Source: Orychophragmus violaceus
Taxonomy: Eukaryota > Streptophyta > Magnoliopsida > Brassicales > Brassicaceae
DNA: 64,000 nucleotides
Assembly: GCA_030180135.1 (NCBI GenBank)
Contig: CM058232.1
Location: 75,869,001 to 75,933,000, forward strand
Reading direction: 5' to 3'
A model generated the notes under the pieces. That model was not told the origin of the DNA. It did not search any database and worked only from the letters and a program-made list of their open reading frames with translations. Both the position numbers and the translations under genes were made by a program. How positions within the stretch are numbered: position 1 is the stretch's first letter; the number at the start of each line of letters is the position of its first letter. Below, in pieces: positions 42,119 through 53,538 of the stretch.

Positions 42119-42529
42119 TCAGGTATCAGAGGATCCTTTTACTGACTTCAACCTTAATACTGACTTAGATTTCTCACCTAAGGGCTTGGTATACTTTGTG
42201 TCGGATTCCCTTGTTAGTTCTGACACAGCCTGTAAACCTGTCCTATTTAGTTCCCTTCTCCCCTTCTGTAAAGTAAAAAAAAAAAAATAATAATAAACTG
42301 AGGATGAGTTAGTAACTCCGAAGTGGTCATGGGAATAGTAGCAAACACTATTATCTCTCATGTGATCCATGGAATGTGTCCAAAGTACACCCCATAACGG
42401 GAAGAACACTGATAAAAAAAATAAAATGATACCCAGTGGGGAAAAATCAGTTGTTAAAGAAGGGAAAGAGAAGAAAGGAACTAGAGAAAGATAGTATGGT
42501 GGTCTAGAGCTGATAAGGTAAAAATCCAT
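42119..42529 (-). other. Antisense open frame in ATH6 3' region (136 codons)
   Basis: Runs against the element. It begins MDFYLISSRPPYYLSLVP and has one hydrophobic stretch (PLGIILFFLSVFFPLWGVLW) that could be a membrane helix. ATH7 has a related antisense frame of 95 codons, nearly identical for about 80 residues, then diverging after a microsatellite. It overlaps the 193-bp identical block, so protein conservation cannot be separated from DNA conservation. I do not recognise a family. Confidence 0.3.
42286..42478. repeat. 193-bp block identical in ATH6 and ATH7
   Basis: Exact reverse complement of 53890-54082, with no mismatch or indel, including an eight-A run. Flanking noncoding sequence and gag are visibly more diverged. 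Confidence 0.8.
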
Positions 42530-42828
42530 GTGCCCTTTGATCGATACTCCTTAGGTGAGACCGCACTTAAATACTTGCAGAAGTCAGTAGGGAGAATTTG
42601 AATGCTTGAATGTGATTGTGGAGTTTACTTAGGACAGTTGCTAAGTGTGGGGGAAGTACATTGTGGTCTTGATATCCTGTGATTGATTCTTTCAGTGGTT
42701 TACTAAGGGGAATCTGAGTATTGTAGCTTCTAAGATGAAATGAGTTTCTGAAGAGTTTTCAAACCTCTTCACCATGCTTTAGTTCTCTGTTTTGCTTGAG
42801 GGCAAGCAAAGGCTAAGTGTGGGGGAGT

Positions 42829-44050
42829 TGATATATCATGGTTTTTACCCAGTTTAGACCATGATATAGTTGTGTTTTTAGTGTCTTTTGTCTTTGTTTA
42901 GAGTCTTTTACAGGTTTAATCAAGTTTGGAGCTAATTGGAGATATTTGGAGCATTTTGGGACTTTTGGGACGTTTTGGCCGAGAGCTTAAGTCACTGTCC
43001 GATTTATTGATCATGCATCGACCGACACACATTGTGCATCGGTCGACACACTAGCGAGATGGGCCGTACGCGTCGGTTTAACAAGTTATGAAGATTTGCA
43101 AAGAGGCCCAGAATAGTTCCAGTATTTACACAGAAGCCCCATCCGAGATTATGCCTATATATACTAGTTTTTGGTGTTTATTTTACATACGCTTTATACG
43201 CTTTACATTACGCTTTGATACTAATAGCTAAGAGATTTCTAGAGCTTTTGGGGGCTGATCTATTTCCTGTATTCACTTATTTTGGAGAAGATTTCGAACC
43301 CCTTATTCTATTTAATTTCTTATATGCAATCTATTATTTCTTTGATTATGTTTTCATTAATCATGTCTGAGTAGATCCATAGTTGAGTTTAGGGTTTCTC
43401 ACATAGGATTTCATGACTTGCTAGACTTGTTCAATTTCAGTTAAGGATTCAAACTATATCTGTTCTTCAATTTAATTGTGCTTAAAGCTAGTTCTAACCT
43501 GATCAATTAGAATCTAGATCTTAGGTTGCTAAATACGTCACGGAAGTGGGGTTTAGGAATCTGAACTAATTAAATTGGGCAATTAAACTTTGCGCAAACG
43601 GAAGTTTGGTTTAGGATAATTGTGAACATATCAAACTTGGGATTAATGCTAGTTTAATCTGTTAGTTCTCGCAAACGAAAGTTTGGTTTGCTGCACTTAG
43701 ACTTAGAGAATTATCGCAAAGGAATTTGGTTAATTCTATATCTGTGTTTTGAGTTCTAGAACTGTTCTTAATTAGATCCTTGCTGAATGAACTATCTGCT
43801 TGTCTGATTTCCTGAGAATACCCTAGGCTTGACGCTTTTAGTTTATTGATTCTCAACCGTTAATCTCTGCTACTGTTTACTTTCTTGCTTCGCAATTTCT
43901 TTACTTCACCATCTGCTTATTTCTAGTATTAGTCTCTATTGTTCTGATCTATTGAGACCAAGTGTCCCTGTGGATTCGATAACCCTATATACTACTTTGA
44001 CATTGCTGTTCACTTGCAGTTTAGTATAGGGATAAACTTTGAGCCTATCA
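42829..44050 (+). repeat. ATH6 3' LTR (1222 bp)
   Basis: Matches 37328-38547 with about ten differences. The dyad pair at 43018/43039 is unchanged in both octamers. Followed by ACTTC duplication. Confidence 0.92.
43018..43046. promoter_or_regulatory. 21-bp dyad pair in ATH6 3' LTR
   Basis: TCGACCGA at 43018 and TCGGTCGA at 43039. Confidence 0.58.
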
Positions 44051-44055
44051 ACTTC

Positions 44056-44986
44056 CTTTGAGATAAGAAGAGTCCATCCTTAGATCGACAAACCTCAATC
44101 CCAAGAAAGTACTTTAGAGCACCAAGGTCTTTAATATCCAAAACAGATTTAAGATAAGCCTTAGTGTCTTGTATACCTGACTTGTTGTTTCCTGAAATGA
44201 TAATGTCATCAACATATACTAGGATGACTATGATACCTTCCTGATTCTGGAGAGTGAATAAGGTGTGATCTCCCTCAGACCTCTTGAATCCTCTCTGCAT
44301 AAGTGTTGAGCTCAACTTATGGTACCAAGCCCTAGGAGATTGTTTCAGTCCATAGATAGCCTTCTTGAGTCTTAGCACCTTCCCTGGTTTCACAATGCCT
44401 TCAAGACCAGAAGGTGGTAGGAATGCATTCTTGACATCCATTTGCCAAAGTTCCCAATCAAGGTTTGTTGCCAAAGATAAGATGATCCTGACTGTATGAA
44501 GCTTAGCTACTGGTGCAAAGGTATCCAAATAGTCCTTTCCATAGGTTTGAGTGAAACCTCTTGCAACCAGCCTTGCTTTGTATCTCTCAACCCTCCATTG
44601 CTTCTATATTTTATGGTGAAAACCCACTTAGAACTCACTGCCTTCTTTCCTTTGGGAAGTTCTGCCTCATACCAAGTCTCATTGTTTTCCATTGCTTTGG
44701 TCTCTTCATTCACAGCTTGCATCCACCTCTTATCTCCCTTGGCTTCTTCATAGTTTGTTGGTACTTGTTCTTGATCCAACTGTCCAATGAACACTTGATG
44801 TTCCAAAGGTACATGAGCCAAAGTGCATACAGCTTGCGAAGGATGAGCTACTGCATGATTGTTGAAGTAGAACTTCTTGTTGATCCAGATTGATGGATCC
44901 TTCTTTTCTCTAGTGCTTCTTCTGAGTACTTGAATTGGCTGGTTAGTTGCCAGTTCAGTCTCTTCATTGTGCGGATCATGATCCAT
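44056..44986 (-). pseudogene. COP5 reverse transcriptase, N-terminal part
   Basis: Minus strand: WMQAVNEETKAMENNETW opens RT, with a frameshift near 44590 in the KYRSNG block. Then comes DTFAPVAKLHTVRIIL, IYGLKQSPRAWYHKL and LVYVDDIIISGNN with the YVDD catalytic pair. The text MDVKNAFLPPSGLEG lacks the usual acidic stretch after NAFL, a deletion of roughly ten residues. ATH6 cuts the frame after LSQRK. It would copy RNA to DNA but is not functional. Confidence 0.85.
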
Positions 44987-46772
44987 CTGACCAGATTATA
45001 TCTCATGCTCCTCAACACTATCTTGATCATGTGTAATAGAATCAGATTGTTGCTGCTGCGGTTGTTCTGATTCTTGAGTGTCCCCCCTCATGATCATGAT
45101 GGGGATTTTGTGGAGCTTCTGAAGGTAAATTAGGGACTGAGGGAGCTTTACTTGACTTGGCCGGTTCCTGAGGCAGAATAATACCAAGACTTTCCATGAT
45201 TATCCTTAGGTTAGCAGCTCTGTCTGATTGAGAAGTAGTAAGATCCTTCAAGCTGTCCCAATTCTTCTCATCATAGAAACTTCTTGTCTCCATAAACTTC
45301 ACATCTCTTGAGATCAAAACCTTCCTTGTTTCAGGCACATAGCACTTGTATCCTCTTTGTGTTGTGGAATACCCAATGAACATGGCTTTGGTGCTCTTAG
45401 CGTCCAACTTGTCTCTTTGTTCTCCTGGTATTAATACAAAACACATGCACCCAAACACACGTAAGTGATCAACTAATGGATTGGTTTTGTTTAATACCTG
45501 AAATGGTGATTGATCCTTAAGAACTTTTGTGGGAGTTCTATTGATCAGGTAGCATGCAGTCATGACTGCATCTCCCCAAAACCTCTTAGGAACATTCTTG
45601 TAGAACATCATGGACCTTGCCACCTCCATTAAGTGTTTGTTCTTCCTTTCAGCCACTCCATTTTGTTGTGGAGTGTAAGGGCAACTTGTTTGATGAAGAA
45701 TCCCATGTTTGGATAGGTGTTGTTGGAAGGCGTTACTTGTATACTCTCCACCATTATCTGATCTAAAAATTTTGATCTTAGCATTGAAATGGTTAGTAAC
45801 ATGATTCTGAAAATTCATGAAAGCTTCTAACACTCTATCCTTAGTTTGTATCAAGGTTATCCAAGTGTATTTAGACTTTTCATCAATGAATGTCACAAAA
45901 TACTTATGATTCTCTCTAGAGACACAAGGGGCAGTCCATACATCCGAATGAACAAGATCAAAGCAACTTTCATAAGTAGTTTTAGAACTTGGAAAAACAG
46001 ATTTGCAATGTTTCCCAAGAATACAAGCCTCACAATCATCATTTTTAAAAGAAACAGACGGTAATAAGAGTCCTAAAGCCCTAGAGTGTGGATGTCCTAG
46101 TCTAGCATGCCAAATAGAGTCATCCACACCAGCATAAGTAGATAAAGCAGTAGATAATTCAGAAGAATAGTTGGTGTCCTCAAGCATGTAAAGCTCATCC
46201 TTTGTAACACCCTTCCCAAGCAACTTACTTGTTTCAATATCCTGAAAAATCACATCATTAGGACTGAAAATAACATTGCAATTAAGATCAGTATCTACTC
46301 TTTTCACAGATAATAAGTTTGATGTAAAACTAGGCATATAGAAAGCTTTAGATTCTTTGCTAAACAACTTAAGATTTCCTATGCCTTGAATTGGTATCTT
46401 ATCACCATTTGCAATCACAACATTACCAAGAGCAGGTCTAATATTTTCTATCAACTTAGAGTCGCTGATCATATGGTGAGATGCTCCTGAATCAACTATC
46501 AATGGTTTGGTTCTGTTTGAAGCAAAAAGGGAGTTACCAAGAGTCATACCAGAGTTCTCTTTGAGAGCTTTGATTAGAGCTTCAAGGTCTGACCTTCTTA
46601 CCACATCATTTTGAACTACCATGGCAGGAGCTTGATGAACCACCATTGCTATGAGACTTGGTATGAGGCAGAACTTCCCAAAATGTTGTTTAAACTCCAT
46701 GTCTTCTTGATGGAGATTGTTGATAGCAAGCTTGACTTCAAACACCCTGCTCAGATTGGACATATTTCCCAC
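44987..46772 (-). pseudogene. COP5 gag end, protease and integrase
   Basis: Main open part 45042-46772. The protease motif DSGASHHMI occurs near residue 94 and a GAG-pre-integrase segment with WHARLGHPH precedes CEACILGKH. Integrase has VHSDVW, FRSDNGGEYTS and PQQNGVAERKNKHL, giving the D,D,E triad. At about 45085 a C-run shifts the frame, and an in-frame stop lies near 45000. The gag tail has lost its zinc knuckle, replaced partly by a 32-bp inverted copy of RT sequence (46651-46682). Confidence 0.85.
46651..46682. repeat. 32-bp inverted copy of COP5 RT sequence inside gag
   Basis: Exact reverse complement of 44651-44682, the codons for NETWYEAELPK. In gag it is read backwards as an unrelated peptide. 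Confidence 0.8.
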
Positions 46773-47100
46773 AAATCCTTGGAAGTTTCACAATAAGAAT
46801 AAGCTTCCAAGAGAGATGGTTAAAGGGAACTTTGGAGAATGGAGAGTACATTTTGGTCTCCTTGAACCCATAGCTCTTCATCTTCAAGAGCCGCTTCTTC
46901 ATCAACTTGAGTCTCTGCTTCAGTTCCAGCCTTAGCCTTGTCCTTAGCTTCAGACTTCATCATCTTAAGTGTAGCACTGTTACTCAGAACATGCTTCCAC
47001 AAACCTCTACCACCAAGGGCAGATTTAACCATCCTAGCCCAAACAAGATAGTTGGTGCCTTTAAGGACCACAGGGATTATCACTCTTGAGTTCTCCATTG
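46773..47100 (-). pseudogene. COP5 gag, N-terminal part
   Basis: ATG near 47100 opens MENSRVIIPVVLKGTNYL and continues VWARMVKSALGGRGLWKHV, a typical copia gag opening. The frame ends at 46820. Gag resumes in another frame at 46772 (MGNMSNLSRVFEVKLA), so at least one frameshift lies between. Confidence 0.75.
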
Positions 47101-47290
47101 CTGTGGAGGGAGTATTCAAGAAGAAAAGATCACAAAGAAGTTTAGAAACCAAGAGAATGAGTTTAAGAGCAGTATACACTCTTAGAACAAAAATGGTTTC
47201 TTAAGAGAGTTTCAAGAACAATTTTAAGAACAAGAAAATCAGAGTTTAACAAGAGAATTTGCGGAAATGAATAGGTACAGGAGCTTAATG
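47101..47290 (-). other. COP5 leader
   Basis: Short noncoding leader between primer site and gag ATG. Confidence 0.6.
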
Positions 47291-47301
47291 CTCTGATACC
47301 A
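47291..47301 (-). other. COP5 primer-binding site
   Basis: Minus strand TGGTATCAGAG directly abutting the LTR, complementary to initiator tRNA-Met. Confidence 0.85.
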
Positions 47302-47690
47302 TGTTAGAATTTAAGAGAATTAAAGGAGATTTTGTAGATTTAAGCACAAGAACATAAGAGAAGAAGATTGGAGAGAGTTTGAGGGAATAAGAACAAGAGA
47401 GAGAGTAGAGAGAGTTGGAGAAGAGAATATGTCTCCTTAGATTTAAAATTTAAAATCTGATGTTACAATATAGAAGAGAGCTCTTAGACTAATCTAGCTT
47501 ACAAGAGAAGCTAATCTAAAAATATCTTGAAGTGACAAGACTGTTTTTACTTTTCATCCGCGGATACTATCCACGGTTCTTCATGGACAGATCGGTTACT
47601 CCTCCTAGCATCCATGTGGATTGATAGCCTTTAAGATATCCATCTCTGATCATTAGAGCTTCATTTGAACCTATGATCGCCATTTCAATA
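47302..47690 (-). repeat. COP5 5' LTR (389 bp)
   Basis: Two substitutions and one GA-dinucleotide indel relative to 35996-36386. Confidence 0.9.
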
Positions 47691-47695
47691 AGTTT

Positions 47696-47898
47696 ATGGT
47701 AAATGGACGAAATTTTTCAAACTATTCTAAGCGTTTTTTAAGAGCGTTGTATGAAGTGTCTTTGCCTTCTACTCTTAGATCTTAATTTCATTTCGCCGAA
47801 GTGTCTTGGATCTTTAAACATGTGTGTATGTGCCCTTTGGATGTATGGAAGGAGGCGTCTAAATTTTTTTGGCTTACTTTAGATCGAACTATAAGTGT
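47696..47898. other. Unassigned spacer
   Basis: Continues the sequence left of COP5 across its target duplication. No coding or repeat feature seen. Confidence 0.5.
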
Positions 47899-49299
47899 AA
47901 CATCCGTCCCGTCTGATCCAGCAAACGACCTCTCGGCTTCTCAAGCCATTTTCCACAAACTCGTAAACCAATTCATAAATCATAAACCAACATTTAAATA
48001 ACAGTTTACTTTATTAAAACCAAAACTCGAGTCTTACAAAACAAAACCAAACCAAACCAGTCTCAACATAAAACCAAAACAAACGCATAAGTCTTATTAA
48101 GAAAAAGAAAACACTAAAACAACCGGCTTCCCAAAACATAGCACCACACCCGATCGTCTACCCCTGCAACTCTCCGGGATTACCTGCAAAAGAACAACGA
48201 GGGAGGCCTGAGTAATTGATTCAACATAATTACCCAGTGAGTGTACGCTCTAGGAACCCACGATCTCATCATATACTAGCACAACAGCAAGAAACACGTC
48301 CAAGGCTAACACCTTGCACCCAACATCCGAAGGCTTTCAACCAACCTACTCAACTGACTACTTGTCCATAGATGCGGACTCAGGCCGAAGCCCCTACACA
48401 CCCATGAACCGGCGAGTACGCCCCACACCATGCCAACCAGCATCCACAACGGGGGATCGTCACACCCCCTCCGAAAACATACACCAAGAGACACACAACC
48501 ACCTCAATCGGTTTGAGGTCATGTGCCCTGTTATAATGCGTAACAGCCTCAATCGGTTCCAGGTCACGCACCCTGCCACCAACGCCCGTCACATGCACCT
48601 GTCAAAACTACTCATACAAGCCAACAATCACAATCAAATTTTTCGGTTTAAGTGATAACCTAGGTTCTATGTGCTTTCAATCACATCAACACAAATCATT
48701 CACTAGATCTACAATAAATAGGAAAGACGATATTAACGATGGACTCACACCCCGATATTGAGATATCATAACGGAGAGCTTACGACTGGTCCTCACCTTT
48801 GCATATATCTGAGATTCGGTGTTAGATCTGGAGAGAGAGAGAGAGAGAGATGAGCGTATGCACAAACAGATCTACAAACGTTTAACGGATCACACCAGAT
48901 CTAGGATCAGAGATTGGAAGTAGATCTGAGACCTAGAGATATAACCTTAAGAACGCAAAGAACAGATGATTCAAAACTCAACTGAGTCTAGAAGGCGTTG
49001 ATTGGGGGTTAGGGAGCAAAAACGGGGCCAAGCAGAAGAATTCGGTGACCTTTCTGGAGAAGATTGGAGGCAGGGCGGTTCAGGGTAGCGACGGGACGGC
49101 GACTATGGACAGTGCTCGGCCGGCAGTGGAAACGGTGGCCGGAGGTGGCTGGTCGTCGGCGGCTGGTTCCTCCGGTCACGAGCAGGACTTTGCTTCTATG
49201 AACTTTGTGACAAATGAGGGGGTGGACACTCCTTTTTATAGGGAGATGAGCTAGGGTTTTGGGAATTAGTGAGTTTCGCCTAGGAATTTTGGCCCATAT
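47899..49299 (-). repeat. Old gypsy-type LTR fragment, minus strand
   Basis: The minus strand has a TATA box (CTATAAAAAGG at 49231-49241), a GC-rich 5' untranslated segment with short coding-like runs, a TTTTGCAG/GT segment near 48180 and the end GGGACGGATGTTACA at 47899. That end is typical of gypsy LTRs. Only about 58 bp remain upstream of the TATA box, so U3 is truncated. A 45-bp imperfect tandem repeat (CCTCAATCGG at 48502 and 48547) and a (GA)n tract near 48830-48850 lie inside. No partner LTR in the window. Confidence 0.5.
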
Positions 49300-49639
49300 T
49301 GTAATAACCTGTTCAAAGAAGTGGTCAACGGACAATCACAGAGTCAACCGCGAGCATTTTCGTAATTTTAAGAAGTTAAAGAGTATTTTGGTAATTTTAC
49401 CAAAATGAAAAACAGAAGCATTAATGGGCCAATTGATTCTATTTTTAATTAAAAAAATCACTTAGAAGACTGAAAAGTATGAAAGCGGTTTTAAATGGGT
49501 TTTACGGATTGTCGGGATGGAAACCGACAAAACCGATAAAACTTGTAAAAGACGGTACGAGAGCTACGAGAGGCCAAATTGGGTGAAAAACGAATTGTGG
49601 AATGTTTCATATGGAGTCTATTAAAATACAAAGGAGTTT
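49300..49639 (+). repeat. Older LTR fragment related to the LARD8 LTR
   Basis: Starts TGTAATAACCTG and shares the first ~330 bp layout of the LARD8 LTR (TTTTGGTAATTTTACCAAAA and other phrases) at clearly lower identity. It is cut by the start of LARD8. Confidence 0.6.
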
Positions 49640-52341
49640 TGGGAATACCCTGTATTAAGAAATGGTCAACGGGCAGCAGAAAAGTCAACGAAGGGTAGTT
49701 TTGTAATTTTGAGAAGTTAAGGGGTATTTTGGTAATTTTACCAAAATGCGAGCCGGAAGCTAAGACGGGCCAAATGTTATTATTTTTAAACAAAGAATAA
49801 ATTTAGAAGACCAATAATGGTGGAAACGGACCGTAGATGAATTTTTTGGATATCGGGAAAGGAAACCGATAAAACCGACAAAACCTGTAAAATTCATAAC
49901 GGTAGCTATGGGTGTCCGCTTGATGTGATTCAAATTTATAAATTCATATAAAGTCATCAAGAATTTTATTATGTGGCTTGGTGTATTTATAGAAGCAGTT
50001 AAGAAGTTTTTAAAATATTAACCGCAAAACCGGCTAAACCGAAGCATCGGAAGGAATCGGGAATATGAGCTTCTACGGAATGTTTGGAGCAATATAATTG
50101 GTCATAAAACACTTATTAGTGACATGTGGAATTTCTCTGATGGCGCCACCTATCTCTTCTAGATGGTTCATGAATTTGTGACTTGGAGAAGAAATAATAA
50201 AGAGAAGAATTGGGCTTGGACTCACAACATAAAAAATCAAAGAATCAACAAATATGTTATGGCCCAAATTTCATGAAAACACCTTCATCTAGTATCTCTC
50301 TCATGTGGCTACTAAGGAGGAAAGAAGAGTGGGGAGCAAGCAAGTGATAAAATAAATTTATTATGTTTACAAAAAGAAAAAGTGTATGTGGCAACAAAGA
50401 AGATGGATGCATGGGAAAGGGGATGTTGAAGAAGAACGGGGTAGAAGAGTGGAGTGGACACTGGGAAACATCTAATCTTCTTTGGTTCACTCTAAATTGA
50501 AGAGTGGTCTCTTGCTTTTTATTCATCACCACAATAAAAAGAAGAGAAGGAGAGGAGAAGAGAAGAAGCATGAGGGAAATGAAGGAAGAGAAGAAGAAGA
50601 AGAAGGCCGGAAGAAGAGAAGAAGAAGAAAAAGATCGGAGGAAAAGAAGAAGAAGCCGGAGGAAGAGAAGAAGAAGAAGAAACCGGAGGAAGAGAAGAAG
50701 AAGAAGAAGAAGAAGAAGAGAGAGAGGCGTGAAAAAGAAGAAGAAATAGAGAAGAAGCATGAAGATGAAGTTTGAAGAAAAAGAAGATGGAGAGAATGAG
50801 AAGCTTGAGAGGAGGAGAGAGAGAATTGGAAGAGAGAGAGAGAGAGAGAGAAACGTAGGAGAGAGAAGCTGAGAATGGTCCGGAGGCTCGATCGGAATCA
50901 CTAAGGTAAACGTTACGGTCAAGTGCGGGTTAAGTGCGGGTCAAGGTCGGGTCAAATAAATGGACGTTCGGGGAAGGTTCGGGTTAGCGTCGGGTTCGTG
51001 CTGGGTCTAGTTGTTCCGCTAGTCATCATAATAACACTGTGAGTCGGCTAAATTGTGTGTTGCATTTAGTTAGAATCATATAGATCCAGAATTGATAAAC
51101 CGTAGTTTAGGTTGCATACCTGATTGATTAAATTGGTTAGAACGGCTAGGTTGATTAATAACTCGGTGAAATAATGAAATGGTTAGGGTAAAGGGATGCA
51201 TGCTAGTTAGCTTATATCCGTAAACATTGATAATTCGTTGATTGCTTGATTGGGTGTTGCATTAAGTGATTGATAGTTCGTTGATTGCTTGATTGGGTGA
51301 TGCATACATATAGAACGGCATGCTAGGACGTATATGCATATATAAGTATTTAAGAACGTACCTAAAGGAATCTATATACGAGAAATTATGAGTTGAATAA
51401 AATAAGGTTAAAAGACATAACACACTTAGAATATAACAACAGGGTTGGTTGATTAGTCGGGTTAAGGGTAATGAATGAAAGTTAATGAATAATGAGATGT
51501 CGGGGAGTTAGTAATCTTACTAACTCTAAACCGACAGATCGGGAACTTGTTAAAAGAAACTTAGGAAGGGATAAGTAAAAGAAGTGGTGTGATTGATGGG
51601 CCGTCTATGAGATTAGTAATCCAATAATCCCAAGGTAGCGGATGGAATGAGTAAAGGTTAAGGATTGAATGAGGGAAGGTTAAGGAAAGATTAAAATACT
51701 AATAAACCTAATTAATTGTTTGTGTGGTGTTGTGATTATGTGGTTGTGTATCTACTTAGGTGTTGGGCCGACTAGACTGTTGTTTGTGTGATTGTGTATC
51801 TACTTCAGTGTTGGGCCGAGTAGACTGTTGATTGCTGATTGTTTATCTGGTTCGGGACCGAGTAAGTTTGGGAGATGTGGAGGTTGGTGATAGGACTCGC
51901 GAGATGGATTGGGGATTAAGATAGTTTTTCTATTTGACCTTGTCGGTCTTGCGTGATAGAGTCCCTGTGAGTATGCTTGTTTATATTGCTGTTATTAGGA
52001 TTCTATAGGGTGCGTTGGATTCTGTAAGTCTAGAGATGGCGTTCTGGTACTTCCTGCCCGATTGGATCCTCGAGAGTTGAGAACCTGGTCAGTTCACGTA
52101 CCTTCGGTAGTGGTTCTGACAGGTGTTAACCTATGGAGTGACGTCTGTAGGTGTGTGTTCCAGAGAATACGGGGTCGCGTCCTAGGGCCGGACTGCATGA
52201 AAGCTTTGGTTATCTAGGGATAACCCGAGTCACCGTGTATCGATGGACAGAGAACGGTGTCCTAGTCGAGGACTACGTGTTTCGTCTAGGATTCATGGGA
52301 GATTTAAGTTACCGTGGGGTAGCTAAGTGGTCTCGTGGAAG
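49640..52341 (+). repeat. LARD8 5' LTR, left part
   Basis: Aligns with the 3' LTR from 62520 with clear divergence, several percent by eye. It contains a purine (GAA-rich) tract at about 50530-50880, a repeat of the phrase TTCGTTGATTGCTTGATTGG near 51233 and 51270, and no dependable ORF. The position matching the 3' LTR TATA box reads CTCTAAATT and is mutated. Confidence 0.78.
50530..50880 (+). repeat. GAA/GAG-rich purine tract in LARD8 5' LTR
   Basis: Almost uninterrupted purines on the plus strand, mainly GAAGAA and GAGA. Open frames across it are low-complexity Glu/Lys/Arg strings and not genes. Confidence 0.75.
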
Positions 52342-53538
52342 TGATAGGTCGAAGTTTTAATCCCTATTCTAAACTGCAAGTGCACAGTATAGTCAATGTA
52401 GTATATAGGGTTATCGAATCCACAGGGACACTTGGTCTCAAGAGAATCGAACCGTAGGAATTAATACTAGAAATAAGCAAGTAGTGATTGTAATGAATTG
52501 CGGTGCAAGAAAGTAAACAGTAGCAGGAAATCGGTTTGTAAGCAATAAACTAAAAGCGTCAAGCCTAGGGTATTCTCAGGAAATCAGACAAGCAGACAAG
52601 TTAATCAGTCAGGATCAAATTAAACTCAGTTCTAGAACTCAAATCACGGAAATAGAATTAACCAAATCTCTTTGCGAAAACTCTCTAAGTCTAAGTGCAG
52701 TAATCCAAATCTCTTTGCAATTACTAACAAATTAAACTAGCATTAAGTTCAAGTTCGATATGTTCACAATTTAACTAAACCAAATCTCTTTGCGAATAAT
52801 TCAATTGCTCAACCTAAATAGTTCAGATTCCTAAACCCCACTCTCGTGACGTATTTAGTAACCTAGGATCTAGATTCTAATTGATCAGGTTAGAACTAGC
52901 TTTAAGCACAATTTAGTTTGAAGAACATTCTAATCATATGAATCCTAACTGAATTAAACAAGTCTAGCAAGTCATCAAACCCTAATGAGAAACCCTAAAC
53001 TCAACTATGGATCTACTCAGACATGATTGATGAAAACATAATCATAGAATAAATAGATTGCATATAAGAAATTAAAATATCAAAGGGGTTCGAAATCTTC
53101 TCCAAAATAAATCAATACAAGGAAAATAGATCAGCCCCAAAAGCTCTAAAAATCTCTTAGCTCTAAGTATCAAAACGTATCTAAATTAAACACCAAAAAC
53201 TAGTATATATAGGCATAATCTCGGCTGGGGCTTCTGTGTAAATATTGAAAGTATCTTGGGCTTCTTTGCAAATCTTCAATACTTGTTACGCCGACGCGTA
53301 CGGCCCATCTCGCGACTGCATCGACCGATGCACAATGCGTGTCGATCGATGCAACATCAAATAATCGAACAGTGAATAAAGCTCTCGGCCAAAACGTCCC
53401 AAAATGCCCAAAATGCTCCATATATCTCCAATTAGCTCCAAACCTGATTTAACCTGTAAAAGTCTCTAAACTAATACAAAAGACTCTAAAAACACAACTA
53501 TATCATGGTATAAAGTGGGTAAAAACCATGATATATCA
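52342..53538 (-). repeat. ATH7 3' LTR (1197 bp)
   Basis: Ends on the plus strand at CCATGATATATCA. A terminal inverted repeat lies at 53499-53508 and 53526-53535 with a 17-base loop. The polypurine tract (minus strand TAAGTGTGGGGGAGT) lies at 53539-53553. Confidence 0.93.
53321..53349. promoter_or_regulatory. 21-bp dyad pair in ATH7 3' LTR
   Basis: TCGACCGA at 53321 and TCGATCGA at 53342. Confidence 0.58.

Larger units (their letters stand above)
41469..42828 (+). other. ATH6 3' noncoding region
   Basis: No sense coding. It contains the post-gag hairpin (41515-41532), three dyad pairs, repeated TTAAGTGTGGGGGAG-like words (about 41881, 42640, 42813), an A-run, a 193-bp block identical in ATH7 (42286-42478) and the polypurine tract TAAGTGTGGGGGAGT at 42814-42828. 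Confidence 0.75.
37328..44050 (+). mobile_element. ATH6: Athila-like Ty3/gypsy element with gag-protease only
   Basis: LTRs of 1220 and 1222 bp with roughly ten differences, target duplication ACTTC, tRNA-Asp primer site, one long gag-protease frame, 1.36 kb of noncoding sequence and the polypurine tract. There is no RT, RNase H or integrase. Athila affinity rests on the tRNA-Asp primer site, the DLGA protease motif and the GGGAGGCAACCCA motif after gag. It is non-autonomous by content. ATH7 is a sister of the same design. Confidence 0.92.
35996..47690 (-). mobile_element. COP5: Ty1/copia element with ATH6 nested in RT
   Basis: Target duplication AGTTT at 35991-35995 and 47691-47695. The LTRs are 391 and 389 bp and differ at two bases and one 2-bp indel. 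On the minus strand: 5' LTR 47302-47690, tRNA-Met primer site, gag, protease-integrase, RT (split by ATH6), RNase H, polypurine tract and 3' LTR. It belongs to a different copia family from COP1-4. Coding has several lesions despite the young LTRs. Confidence 0.92.

Noticed and set aside
44010..44050. C-terminal tail of the COP5 RT frame beyond LSQRK
   Set aside because: Read-through into the ATH6 3' LTR.
48314..48655. Open frame of 113 codons within the old LTR fragment
   Set aside because: Lies over a 45-bp tandem repeat in an LTR, no recognisable domain, and open frames exist on the opposite strand too.
50482..50775. Glu/Lys/Arg-rich open frames in the LARD8 5' LTR
   Set aside because: Simple products of a GAA/GAG purine tract, also open in other frames; no sign of a gene.
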